A stretch of DNA of 64,000 nucleotides from Acorus gramineus (Eukaryota > Streptophyta > Magnoliopsida > Acorales > Acoraceae), in NCBI GenBank assembly GCA_030737835.1, contig JAUJYN010000012.1:1595431-1659430 (forward strand), written 5' to 3'. Position 1 is the stretch's first letter; every line of letters starts with the position of its first letter. The notes beneath the pieces were generated by a model. It ran no database searches, was not told where the DNA came from, and saw only the letters and a program-made list of their open reading frames with translations. The translations under genes and the position numbers were made by a program. This document shows, piece after piece, positions 45,119-56,671 of this stretch.

Positions 45119-48100
45119 TGTATTGTAACGCCCCCGAATCCACGACTCCTTTATGAAGCGTGAAATCCGGTTACGTTAACTTCATTCCTCAAAATCTCAG
45201 AGTTATATATATATGTGTGTATATTTTTTTTTCATCGAGAGAACATAAGAATACATCACTATAATTATACGTCCATTGTCAAGGCTAAAATCTAACACAA
45301 ATTTAATATACATCGGGAACAACTGAATTTATATATCCACTCTATCATACATATGGGTCATCTACATACCAAAGAAATGATCAACACCTTCTACACAAGT
45401 CTAATGCTCCGGAAATCATTATTTTGATCGCTACTACACGAGATCCATCAATCTAAGTTCTTAAACTGAAAGGGAAAATAATGAGGGGTGAGCAACTATA
45501 CGCTCAGTGAATAGACTATTGTTATCTCATTAGTATAGTTGTATTCAAAAGATCATAATCATAGTATGTCCACACAGGCATGCAATATATCAAAAGAGAG
45601 AATATACAAAAGGCCACCAAGACATGCAATAATGTAATATACCACACAATCCTATCCAACATGATGCATGCAACACCACGAATACGCATGTCCGTCTTCG
45701 CAACACCTAGTTCGCGGGACCTTTCACAGGCATTGCCACGTAGACATAGCCACAAAGATTTGGGTCATATGTTCTCGAACCTAGCCACGTAGACGTAAGC
45801 CCACCTATACGTTGGCCACCAAGACCGAGCCACCTAGACGGAATGTATGCATTTGATAATCTACCACATCTTCAAAACAACAAAAAGACAGAGCATCCAC
45901 GATCTTAACATACAGACCATGCTCATGTTTTGTAACGCCCTAGGCTTACACAGCAAGAAATTATTCGTTTTGCTCCTAAATGGGCTCACGGCTTTAAAAC
46001 GCGTCTTGGTGTGTAAGAGTTGTGCTCACATATAAGCATAGACTATCTTCTCCCATTATGTGATGTGGGACTAAACACCAAACCGTCACCCTCACCCAAT
46101 CCATGGTCCTCTTGGACTGTTGGGCCTCCCCCTCAACGGGTCGGGCTTCACATGTTTTTATATCAAAACTAGCAGTTATATTCCACAAAATAAGACGATC
46201 ATAGCATGAATACATAATATATATATTCCTTTGAAATCTACATATGAGACTCAAATCCACTCACATCTAGTCCACGCAATATAAACCGATGCATGGACGG
46301 AACCATGAGTCGGCTCGACCGGGCCGTAGCCCAGCCGAGATTTGTCAAAATCAATTTTTTATTTTATCTTCAATTTATTTTAGAGAAATTATAAAACTCA
46401 TTTTTACTGTGAGTGGACTATTAATATCTTGCATATTAGATAATTCTCTATATTGAAAAAGAATTTGATAAAAAAATATAGATCCAAATTTGATAACAAT
46501 TGATTTTTATTATTTGAAACATTGTAGGACTCAATTTTTATAGGAAATACTAGGGTGTCAAGTGGATAGTCCCACGGACAGTCCATACAATTTTTAATTT
46601 TTTAAAATTAATAAACATCATTTAATGAAATATATATTTTAATAAAAAAATGTATATTACTTCATTTCGAATTTTCAACATATTATTAACAGATGTATTA
46701 TTTTTATCAAGGTATATACTCACCTAAGGATGTATACACCCCTCTGAATGGCTAATAAGATATACATGACTGCATTTGAGGCTAACCACATACTGCATGT
46801 AACAACACTCAATTTAATAGTATCATTTTATCATATATATATATTTTGTGTATGTATATCAATTTTACTAGATATATAATGTTCATTATGAATATGAACT
46901 TGTTTAATTTATATACATTTTAACTTTTGTATTTTTTTTTTAACATGAATTAAAAGTTTTATTAAATTTTAATTTAGCCCACCCTAAAATTAAGTGCTGG
47001 CTCCGCCCCTGAACCGATGCACGTGCATGAACGCCACACACTCACACATGGATAACCTAGCATAACAATTATGCATAATAAATCAGAAACCATTCAATCA
47101 TGACCCAAACAATTGACAAGCAACTTACAACAACACTGGGTCCAATAATCCCAAAAGCCCATACCTAATAGACCTGTAATCCCCAACACACCTCAAAGGC
47201 CTAACGAAAATTTTCAACTCTAAATAAATATTAAAATATTCATATACTTATAATGATCCGATAATCAGTATCCATTTATTTCATAAGACCCACATAATCG
47301 ATCAATCATCGAATAAATATTTAGACAAATCCAATAAGGCTCCACTACAACTCCAATGATCCAAATAACTTTACTCAACCAATTTACATCCAAATAACAA
47401 TAATATTCATTGATCACACTAAACCAAATTATCGATTTAAGATCCAATTTGAGTCACCAAGATCAATAAAATCACCAAAACCCACAAATCAAATTATACT
47501 CATTAAATATCCATTTGGGATACCTTAAATCTCTAAAATTCATCAAACTAGGTCATGAAGCTAAATATTTGAATTCTAAGAAACTGCACAGAAATCTTTG
47601 AAAAATCATAACTTTCTATCCGTAACTCCGAATTGGACGATTCATGACTCGTTGGAAAGATCTTTTCAAAATATGAAAATATGTTTCTGTTTGTGAAATA
47701 CATCTTTCCCAAAAACAATCCCTTCAAGGTCAAAAACATGATTTAATGTCCAGATATATAATCAACCCGAAAATCACCCTTGAATCCCCAAAACCAATAA
47801 ATCTAATTTGATCTTAAGAAATCCTTCGAGATCCATTGGAATCTAATCAAATAATCATCTAATTAAAATCGATCAAACCCTAATCCTAATCCATCAACCT
47901 TTTTCCCCAAACAATCGATTGACACAATCATCTCCTAACAAAAAAAAAAATTAAAACACTAAACAACAAGATCAATAGAGAGTGATTTCTCACCTTGTGG
48001 TACTCGAAGGGTAGGGTTAGGTCATCATCACCCTTCATGCCTTATGAAATTTGGATGAAAACCCCGACCCAAAACGTGATATTTATATGGTTTTTACCAA

Positions 48101-48625
48101 AATTACATAACAGTGCCTCAAGTTTTCCAGGTTTACAACTAGAATCCCTATCATATTTACAGACAGATCCCTATCCGATTTATAGACAGGTCCCTGAATG
48201 CTATTAAAAGATTTTCTGGATTCGCAACTAGAACCTTGGGCCCAATCACTTGACACTTAAGCCTCAAAAATTTAATTTTCTGAACTCCGAATCTCACCAA
48301 ATTTCTACCAAAACTTTTGAGATTATAAAAATCTCTAAAAATATATAAAATAAATATTTCAAGATCAATTAATAATTATCATAATTATAAATCAAATTGG
48401 ACCCATTTGGCCCACCGTCAAATATGAAAAAAAATGAAATAATTAATTTTAATTAAACTTTTATTATATATTTAAAACAAATATATAATACTGAAAAATA
48501 CAGAAATGTTATATATACTACAATTATATATATATATAAATTATTTAATTCATAATCAAACTACCTGATACATACACATATCATAACTAACTAAACTTTA
48601 TTAATATTCTATCAAATTACAGTGA
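45119..48625. mobile_element. Non-coding retroelement-like region
   Basis: Two TGTAACGCCC starts (45124 and 45930), the second followed by TTTAAAACGCGTC and GATGTGGGACTAAA (about 46000-46075), are phrases of a common plant LTR/TRIM-like repeat. GTGAGCAACTATACGCTCAGTGA (about 45489-45510) and TTTCTCACCTTGTGGTACTCGAAGGG (about 47985-48010) are further repeat phrases. No gag or pol motifs were found, and boundaries and class are unresolved. A younger element (46294-47011) interrupts it. Confidence 0.35.
46294..47011. mobile_element. GGCGGAGC-family element with 10-bp target duplication
   Basis: Flanked by exact AACCGATGCA (46284-46293 and 47012-47021). The left end TGGACGGAACCATGAG and right end (reversed) CAGGGGCGGAGCCAGCAC are imperfect inverted repeats. 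718 bp, AT-rich interior, no coding capacity. This is the best-bounded copy of the GGCGGAGC family in the window; the 9-10 bp duplication would suit a Mutator-like origin. Confidence 0.75.
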
Positions 48626-48629
48626 GTGC

Positions 48630-48893
48630 TGTTACACATAGTTTTTATTCCAACCTCAATTTCAGTTCCATATGCGTCGATAGAAAATTTTCAAAACATA
48701 TACTCATCTTAGTAAGGTAAATGCTTCAATAAAAAAATTTACATTTTCTATAAATACATTAATGCAATTCATTGAAGTATATATTTCATTTAAAAAAAAA
48801 AACATGTACCTCATTAAATGAAGTATACTATTTTTTAAAAATTCAAAACATTTGTAGACTGGATTTATGATTGAAAAATGGATTGGATGTAAC
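48630..48893. mobile_element. TGTTACA-tipped MITE
   Basis: Starts TGTTACACATAGTTTTTATT and ends (reversed) TGTTACATCCAATCCATTTT; the interior TTTACATTTTCTATAAATAC and ACCTCATTAAATGAAGT match the copies at 55775-56040 and 61465-61730. Non-coding. Confidence 0.6.
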
Positions 48894-48996
48894 ATTATCC
48901 AATTACAATACATGATAATTAATTTAAAAAACATACATACATACATATGATATATGTATTTTTTCACACCCGAGTGGGGCCCACTCGGCCCCATGT

Positions 48997-49013
48997 GGCT
49001 CCGCCACTGTTTA
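48997..49013. repeat. GGCGGAGC-family terminal sequence
   Basis: ATGTGGCTCCGCCACTG, the inverse of CAGTGGCGGAGCCACAT, preceded by a GC-rich GGGGCCCACTCGGCCCC hairpin. The opposite end of this copy was not identified. Confidence 0.45.
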
Positions 49014-49254
49014 AGCTGGCATGTTTGGTAACGGCTTTTAACTTTAGCTTATGAAAAAGCTAAAAGATGTTTTTTTTTTATTTGATGCCAAATGCACCGT
49101 AAGAAAAAAAAAATCTTATAACTATACTCAGATAAGTTACTATAAAACTAATTATAATTTTAAAGGGACTGGAATAGCACATTCATGCCTTAGCACTAAA
49201 ATGAATATAAAAAAAGAAACCAAACAGGAATTATACCTATAGTTATTTATCTTA

Positions 49255-49849
49255 GAGCATCTCCAATTTATTTAAATTTAAATTTGAGTAAAAGCCACCC
49301 AAAACCCTCTCCAACCATTTACCCATACCCATACCAAATCAAGTTTTTATTCAAATCTTTACCCAAATTTTTAACATCTCTTTTTTTTTTTTATCTCCAT
49401 ATTTTCTTCCAATGTGACATTTCTTTTTTTCCCTTCAACTCCACCTTTAGTTGAATTATATTAGATGCCTTCCCACCACCTAAAATTTTCACCATCTCTT
49501 GAAAAAAAAAAAAAAATGGTCTTCTTTCTTAAGTCTTCATCTTTGTTTTTTAACTTTTTATTTTTACTCCAATAAAAAATATAATTTTTACCTTTTTTAA
49601 AAAAAAAATTGGATGATAATAATTTTTAAATTTAAATATCTCGAAGGGAAGAAAAATTGAGTAGTAAAAATGTTTAAATAAAGGACTTTGAAAATATTTA
49701 TAATAAATAATTATAAGAAAATGTGAATATTTTAAAAGATTTGAGTAAAACATAAAGTGATGGTTGGAGACACATCATATTAAATTAAGTTTTTACTCAA
49801 ATTTAAAATAAAATTTGAGTATATGTTTGAGTACGGGCTGAAGATGACC
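49255..49849. mobile_element. MITE with GAGCATCTCCA end and TTA target duplication
   Basis: Left end GAGCATCTCCAATTTATTT and right end (reversed) GGTCATCTTCAGCCCG, with TTAAATTTGAGTA-type subterminal repeats on both sides. TTA flanks both ends (49252-49254 and 49850-49852). 595 bp, non-coding; end sequence and duplication as in 13489-14108. Confidence 0.65.
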
Positions 49850-49852
49850 TTA

Positions 49853-51320
49853 TAATATCAAACTATCTCATATTAAATTATTCACACCCCAAACGAAAGC
49901 AAAATGAGTCCAAATTTCCATTGCAATGGAACACTCAACAATTAGGTATTTCAAATCATGGGCATCAATGGATATAATTTATCAAGTTTTTCACATTAAC
50001 AATGTATATTGATACATCATTACATCAACTATATCACTGTTTGAACTTTTATTTGAAACTTAACAATGTATTTGGACCGTTTGAATATGCGGTCCAAATA
50101 AAACGCATAATTTCTTGTAATTTGGTCCGCTTTTGAAAAGCAATCTTTCACGAGATTTTGAAAAGCCAAATGCTTAAAAAATCTGGATAACTCTACTACC
50201 AAAAATCATTTGGATTTACATTTGATCCATTCAAATGTAGATCCAAATAATATACATGTTTTGAAAGGAATTCAATGACAGAGGCAACAAGAGACCATGG
50301 ACAACGTTCTTAATTACAATTTACAAATGGTTTAATCTTACAACTAAAAACTTTAAGCTTAGAAGTGATAGCACAACGTTCAATGTTTATCTGTGTTAAG
50401 GGTATGTCTTATGTTCGAGTTTTGGTGCTGACTTAATTACTTATTTGTTAGTAAAAATTTAAAAGAATTTTCTGTGGGACTGGAACAATCAAACGAATCT
50501 AGCTTGTCCAGCTTGATTGTAAAATCAACAACGGGATATCTCTTCCATAAAAAAAATTAATAATAATAAAATAAAAATTACAAATGGTCCCCCATTGGCC
50601 TTGGTCATAAGGTCAGCCACGTCTCTTGACTTTAATATCATATGATCTTATCATTTTCATGCATGAAATAATTCATTTAGACCATCATTGTCTCAACCAT
50701 AATTATTAACTTAATAGTCCTACGATTGACCAAAGATTTTAACCCTCCACCAGATTGCTTAGGCAGGGGCAGGGGCATGTTGTACATCATCCCTTCTTTT
50801 CCTCATACACAATGGGAGATGAAACAAAACAATTTTTTTAGGTTATTGTTGTTATTTGCATGACAACTACTAGTGCTTGTAATGTGCACCTAAAGCACTG
50901 CGTGGAAATAATTGTAGAATAGATTTTTTTTTTGCAAATTTTTTTAGGTAATTGGTTACAAATAGATATTTTTGAGCTTTAATTTTGCCATAGATTTTGT
51001 TTTTGATGTTTTACAAGTCAATTAATTTAAGGTATAAGTTATTTTTAAAAATTGGTTCCAAACAAGATTTTATTGTTTTATTTAAAAACTTTAGCATTTC
51101 CCTTAACGGCTATTCAAATTTGCTATTCAAATTTGGGTACTCATATGCTATTCTTTTACAATCTCATTTATAGCCTACATGTTATGTTGGTGAAGTTTAT
51201 GATCTATTTTTATTTATACTATAATACATGAGTATATATTTCATTGATTGTTGTGTATACTATTGATATTTTTTAAAATGTAATTTTTATGTGTCTTGTA
51301 AGTTTGGTCTTATATTCGTA
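49853..51320. other. Intergenic; no gene recognised
   Basis: AT-rich with scattered repeat phrases. A GTATGTCTTATGTTCGAGTTTT phrase near 50402 resembles a decayed pol III B box but is too short to call. Confidence 0.35.
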
Positions 51321-51324
51321 AAAT

Positions 51325-52070
51325 TTGTGTGTGGGGTTTTAGTCCCACATCGAAAAAAGATAATAGACCTGTGCATTATATAAAATGTAGTGGTTGTAAA
51401 TTATTGTTTGTTTTATGAATGGTAAGGTGTTATGCAAGCACCGTTCACACATGTGCGCGTGTACGATGGGCGCTTTGTTGGCACATTTCGCATCGTCGAT
51501 AGAAGCTGGAGCCTTTTCTTTTTTGCTAATCAAACGATGGAGATCGTTTCATCAGATGCAATCTAGACCCTCCACAAGGAAGACCCGTCAAATGCAATGC
51601 ACCGTTGGAATGATCAAGAAACAATTACACTGATCAAGGGATGCTATTGGAAGGGTGCATCGGATGGTGATCAATTTGGACCGTTGATCTTGTAACTGAA
51701 GATCCAACGGTCCAGATTGGAGGTGGTTAAGCCTCATGGGATGCCTTGAAAGGGTATTCTAATGTCAATTAATAGGCATGAATTTTAACCATTCAAGCCA
51801 CTTCGAATTTATCAAAGGCTTGCTTTTTTCCGTAAACTCTGTTCTAGTGTTGAGTTTCTGCATAATCTAATACCAGGGCCTTGGTTCACTTGGGTACTCC
51901 ATCATTATTCTGTCCGCTCTGGTCAGTGCAAACGCCGGTGAAATTACTATCTTTAAGTTATCCTAGAGACAGATTTACTGTACCATGTGCACATTATTGG
52001 TGGGGACAAATATTGTCTTAAGGAGAGAGACACAGTAACGCGACTCGAAGGATTATTCTATTGAAGTCTC
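51325..52070 (+). mobile_element. Possible solo LTR
   Basis: GTGTGGGGTTTTAGTCCCAC followed by ATCG and TTATATAAAATG resembles the promoter part of plant Copia-type LTRs, and GGTGGGGACAAATATTGTC near 52000 resembles the LTR 3' part. Neither TG...CA ends nor a target duplication was resolved. No internal protein domain is attached. Confidence 0.3.
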
Positions 52071-53397
52071 AATTTTATTCTCAAACATACACCTCCAAAA
52101 CATCAACATGTGTGAAATGCAAATGAAATTGTAAAACTGGTCGCCCTCACAGTTTGTTTCAAAATTTAATTATTTTTTCATGAGTTCAATGGGATATCCT
52201 TTGAAATCCATTTAGAAGCATGATGATCTATGTATTAAAGAGAGAATTGTCATCCTTCTGCACCTTCGACCAAAGCTGATCCTTGAGGGTTGGGTGGGGT
52301 TCAGTTTTTCTATTTTTGTTATTTTACTTGGCCTTTTTTCTTTGCTCTTAGTTTGTTTTTTAGACTCTCGATGCTTTGATTAATACATGATCGGGGTAGA
52401 AATTGTTTATCGCCTCTGAAAAAAAAAATTGTGATCCTTTTAAAGATTTTGTTGGAAATTACTAAGTGGATGAATTTATTACATTTAAGAGGCACTATAA
52501 AAAAAACAATTAGAGAAATTCCCATTCAAAAACCATCAAATCTTCACTAATAACAAAATCTTAATCCTGTTTGTGGATAGAAGAATAGATGTGAAATAAG
52601 ATAGAACAAGAGAAAAAAAAAATCATAAAAATCTATTTATTTGCATGAAATATGTGGTTATAGCCATGACAGAATAGATAGGAAGCTAATATTGATTTTC
52701 AATTCTCCCTCCCGGATTGTGTTATTCCACTTTGTCTATTCCACTGGTATGAGTGACTCACATATCAAATCACATGTGATCATCTTTATAAATAATGACA
52801 CGTGTCAAATCTTTTGTACATATTTTACAAATCTTTATTCATATTTTATTCATCTTTTATCCACTTAGATCCATATTCAACCAAACAACTATCAAATTCA
52901 TTCAATTTAAAATAATAAAAAAAGTTTCCACATAATTGATTCCAAAAGAGTTACAAAATTTTGATTTTTGTGCTAAAAGTCAATAAAAACGTTTTTATGA
53001 AAAGTTGACAGACTTTTTTTTTTTTTGTTTCTGAAATCAATTATTATAATCAATCCTATTTTTGAAAATTGGTTCGAGGGCCTGATGCAGGGAGGAAGGA
53101 AGCTATATGAAAGATTAATTATAAAAATGTTTCATCAATAAACACTTTTATATGTTCTCTGATCACATCATAATTTTTTTAGAAACCTCAAACCTTTTAA
53201 GTTAATAATGAAATAAAATTCCTTGTCAAAAAGGAAATAAAATTTTTGGTCGACATATAAAGTTTGATCAGTTCAATCTCTTACATCAGGAGGGGTGGTC
53301 ATTGAAACATCTATATTTAGTTTTAAACACGTGTTGAACAAATTATGTGGGGGCCTTAATTAAATAATTAGATTTTGTTTGGTCAAATGAGATTGTG
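52071..53397. other. Intergenic; no gene recognised
   Basis: AT-rich, with a MITE-like stretch around 52560-52900 (CCACTTAGATCCATATTC...) whose ends I could not fix. No coding signal. Confidence 0.35.
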
Positions 53398-53406
53398 TTT
53401 TTTCTT

Positions 53407-54687
53407 TGGGTTAAAGACATCTAAGTCCCTACAAACATGGAAAAACTTATACAAGTCTATACTGAAATTGGGACAGATATACAAGTACTTGAAAACTCAG
53501 AAAAACTCAATTATCATCCATGAGTTAAATTTCCATCCAAACTTAATAGAATATTCCCAGAATATTCCATCACATAAAATTATATAGACATTGAAATCCT
53601 TGTAAACAGTCATAAAGACAAATTAATCTCTGCAAAAGATAAAATTGCCCCTGAAAGACTTTTATATTAAATTGTATATGTACACATTGCAATCCCTATA
53701 AACAATCATAAAGACAAATTAATCCCTACAAAAGACAAAATTACATCTGAAAGACTTTTACATTTAATTGAATAGACATTACAGTTCTTATAAACAATCG
53801 TAAAGACAAATTGGTTCCTATAAAAGACAAAAACACCCTTGAAAGATTTTTTCATTTAATTGTGTAGACATTGCAATTCTTATAAACAATCATAAAGACA
53901 AATAATATAATTTTTTATTTATTTTTTCATCTTCTATCCTATCGCTCACACTCTACCTGAAGATCTCAATTTAGATGTAAAAAAATATTTTAATTAGTTG
54001 AATGCATTCTTTTGACCTTTTTGTTTGTAGGAAAGTAAAAAAAGTGGCATGGGTTTATTAAAATTCTCTCTGCTAAGAATGTAAATAAACAAATTTTGTG
54101 AAAAATCATGTATAGGTATTTCAAAGCAAGCAAACACTTTAAAGAAAAGAGCATTATTCATTGCTTGTTCAGGTGGAGTGTGAGTGATAGGATAAAAGAT
54201 GAAAAAATAAATAAATAATTATATTATATGTCTTTATGATTGTTTATAAGAACTGCAATGTCTACACAATTAAATGTAAAAATCCTTCAGGTGCATTTTT
54301 GTCTTTTACATGGACCAACTTGTCTTTACGATTATTTATAAGGACTGTAATGTATATCCAATTAAATGTAAAAATCTTTCAGGGGCAATTTTATCTTTTG
54401 CAGAGACTAATTTGTCTTTATGATTGTTTATAGGGACTGCAATGTGTACACAATTTAATGTAAAAGTCTTTCAAGGGCAATTTATCTTTTGCGTGGACTA
54501 ATTTATCTTTATGACTGTTTATAAGGACTTCAATGTCTACACAATTATATGTGATAGAATATTCTGGGAATATTTTATTAAGTTTGGATAAAAATTTAAC
54601 TCAATGATGATAATTGTGTTTTTTCTGAGTTTTTAGGGACTTATATGATTTTTTTCATGTTTATAGGGATTTAGATGTCTTTAACCC
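53407..54687. mobile_element. Foldback Mutator-like element with inverted minisatellite arms
   Basis: Starts GGGTTAAAGACATCTAAGTC and ends with the inverse GACATCTAAATCCCTA... to CTTTAACCC, flanked by exact 9-bp TTTTTCTTT (53398-53406 and 54688-54696). Inverted similarity extends over roughly 540 bp on each side, down to CTATCGCTCACACTCTACCTG (53938-53960) and its inverse at 54168-54195. Each arm contains about four tandem units with CATAAAGACAAATTAATC (53611, 53707, 53799, 53891; period 92-96 bp). The small centre has no recognisable gene. The transcribed element would form a long hairpin. Confidence 0.85.
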
Positions 54688-55774
54688 TTTTTCTTTTTGA
54701 TTTCTTGATGACCAAGTGGAAAGACAAAGCTAAATTCTAAAGCCAAACAAATAAGGGAGGACTAATATAAAAGAGAACTTGATGTTAGGGTGCGTTTTGA
54801 CTTTTCGGGAGGCAGCCCTCTAAAAGGATTAGTGTGTATATGTATGTGGGGACCTTTTCATTTTAATAATGATTAATAAATTATCAAAACTGGTAGGATA
54901 AAAAATGATCAACCGGATTCGGGTTGCACGATATGTCCGACTTCACTTCCTCCGAGCCTCCAACGAGTATTGCTGGAAAATTAGATTCATGTTGTAAAAA
55001 AGATTTTTCACATATTTTAATAGTATGATTTTTTATTTATAGAGTTGTTGTGGATGCTTTAAAATCAACGGTAGATCTCTCTTCGATGGAGAGAGATCCT
55101 AGATTTAGAGGGGGATTTGATATATATTTGTGTGGTTTGAATAATCAAATTGATCTCACATTTTAACTTGAGACATGTTGGTTGACCTATATGATGGGTC
55201 GACGGGTCAGATCTACATACAAGTCGTGAACCTTCGCTATTTAAATCACGGGTCGTGAACACGTGAAGAATTGTTATTAGACTTAGAAAATGACTTCTAC
55301 AAAAACTAATCACTATTTTATGATATGTATCATTTTATTTGTTAATAAATATCATATAAAAGGCTAATGATATTTATTATCATTTCGTTTGTTTTATGAT
55401 ATTCCACTGCGTGACTTACAAAGATACCAATGTTAAAAGAAAAAAAAAATGCTTGTTAGATGTTAGATGAAAAATGTAATCTTTTTATACAAATATATGC
55501 TTTATTACTTAAAATATGCATGCAAACTGTATGCCATTTTAACTTTTAGTCCCAACATTTCTACACGTCCTAACCCCATTTGAATGTTGAGTAATGTGTA
55601 TATATAATGATATAGAATGAATTAGATACTTTCACAAACTGAGGTACACGCTCGAATGAACTCAATGCCTACTATTATCACTTTTTTTCCCTACTAATAA
55701 AGTATATAATTGAATAATAGAGTATAGGAATGAACAAGTGCTTCTGAACCCTTTCCAAAACTGATGAAAAAAAA

Positions 55775-56040
55775 AAGATTGCTGTTGCCCCCAGTCTTTA
55801 TTTTCAATCTCATATTGGTCAATAGAAAATTAACGGCACATGTACTCGTATAAACAATATATATACTTTGATAAAATTTTTTACATTTTCTATAAATACA
55901 CCAATACAATTCATTAGAATATATGCTTTATTTTTTATAAAACTATATACCTCATTAAATGAGGTGTGTTATTTTTATAAAATTCAAAAACACAAGTACA
56001 CAAAAATTATGACTGAAAATGAAACTGTACGTAACATTAT
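55775..56040. mobile_element. TGTTACA-family MITE in duplication unit 1
   Basis: Contains ACATTTTCTATAAATACACC, ACCTCATTAAATGAGG and ends GTACGTAACATTATCC, parallel to 48630-48893. The left tip is decayed. The duplicated copy is at about 61465-61730. Confidence 0.5.
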
Positions 56041-56671
56041 CCTAAAAGAAATGGAACCAAACATGGACTCATTTGTATAGCAAGGATTAACCAACAAGTG
56101 ACTCATTTGTGATAATATAAAAGGCCAAGATATGAAGATGATAGATCTGAATCAAAGCATGGGTGTCATCTTTGTTTTCCTGTAAATTAAAGCCTTCCAA
56201 CATCACCAAATAAATCACACTGTTTTGCAATCTCCAGCTAAAAAGAATTCATCAACCTTTTCACATGGTCTTTCAATAACCCAAATAATGACAGCAGCCT
56301 GAAGAAATATTACCTTGGAAGGTATTGATTCAAATGTAAAACATCAACAACACTGAAACAGTTGATTTGTTTTATTGCAAATTCATTTTTTTTCCTTCTT
56401 AACAACCCGGCGCGGATTCGTTAAACTCATCAGAGATTCATCCATGACACATGAAGGACAATTATTGATGATAACCAAAAAATCTAGCAGGAATTACTGA
56501 AGAAAACCAAAAACCGATATCTGATCGGAGATTAAGCAATCTTTGCAACTGCCAAAAAAATTGACCAGACCCTTTCTCAGAGATGAAAGATCTCTTGGTC
56601 TCAATAAGAAAAGCAGCAAAACAAGATGGCAAATATGAGAAGCAGAACCTTTGGAAACAAAAAACAATCAA

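Noticed and set aside
51415-51633. 72-codon plus-strand frame near the LTR-like region
   Set aside because: No recognisable domain, and it lies within a probable LTR; no further exons around it.
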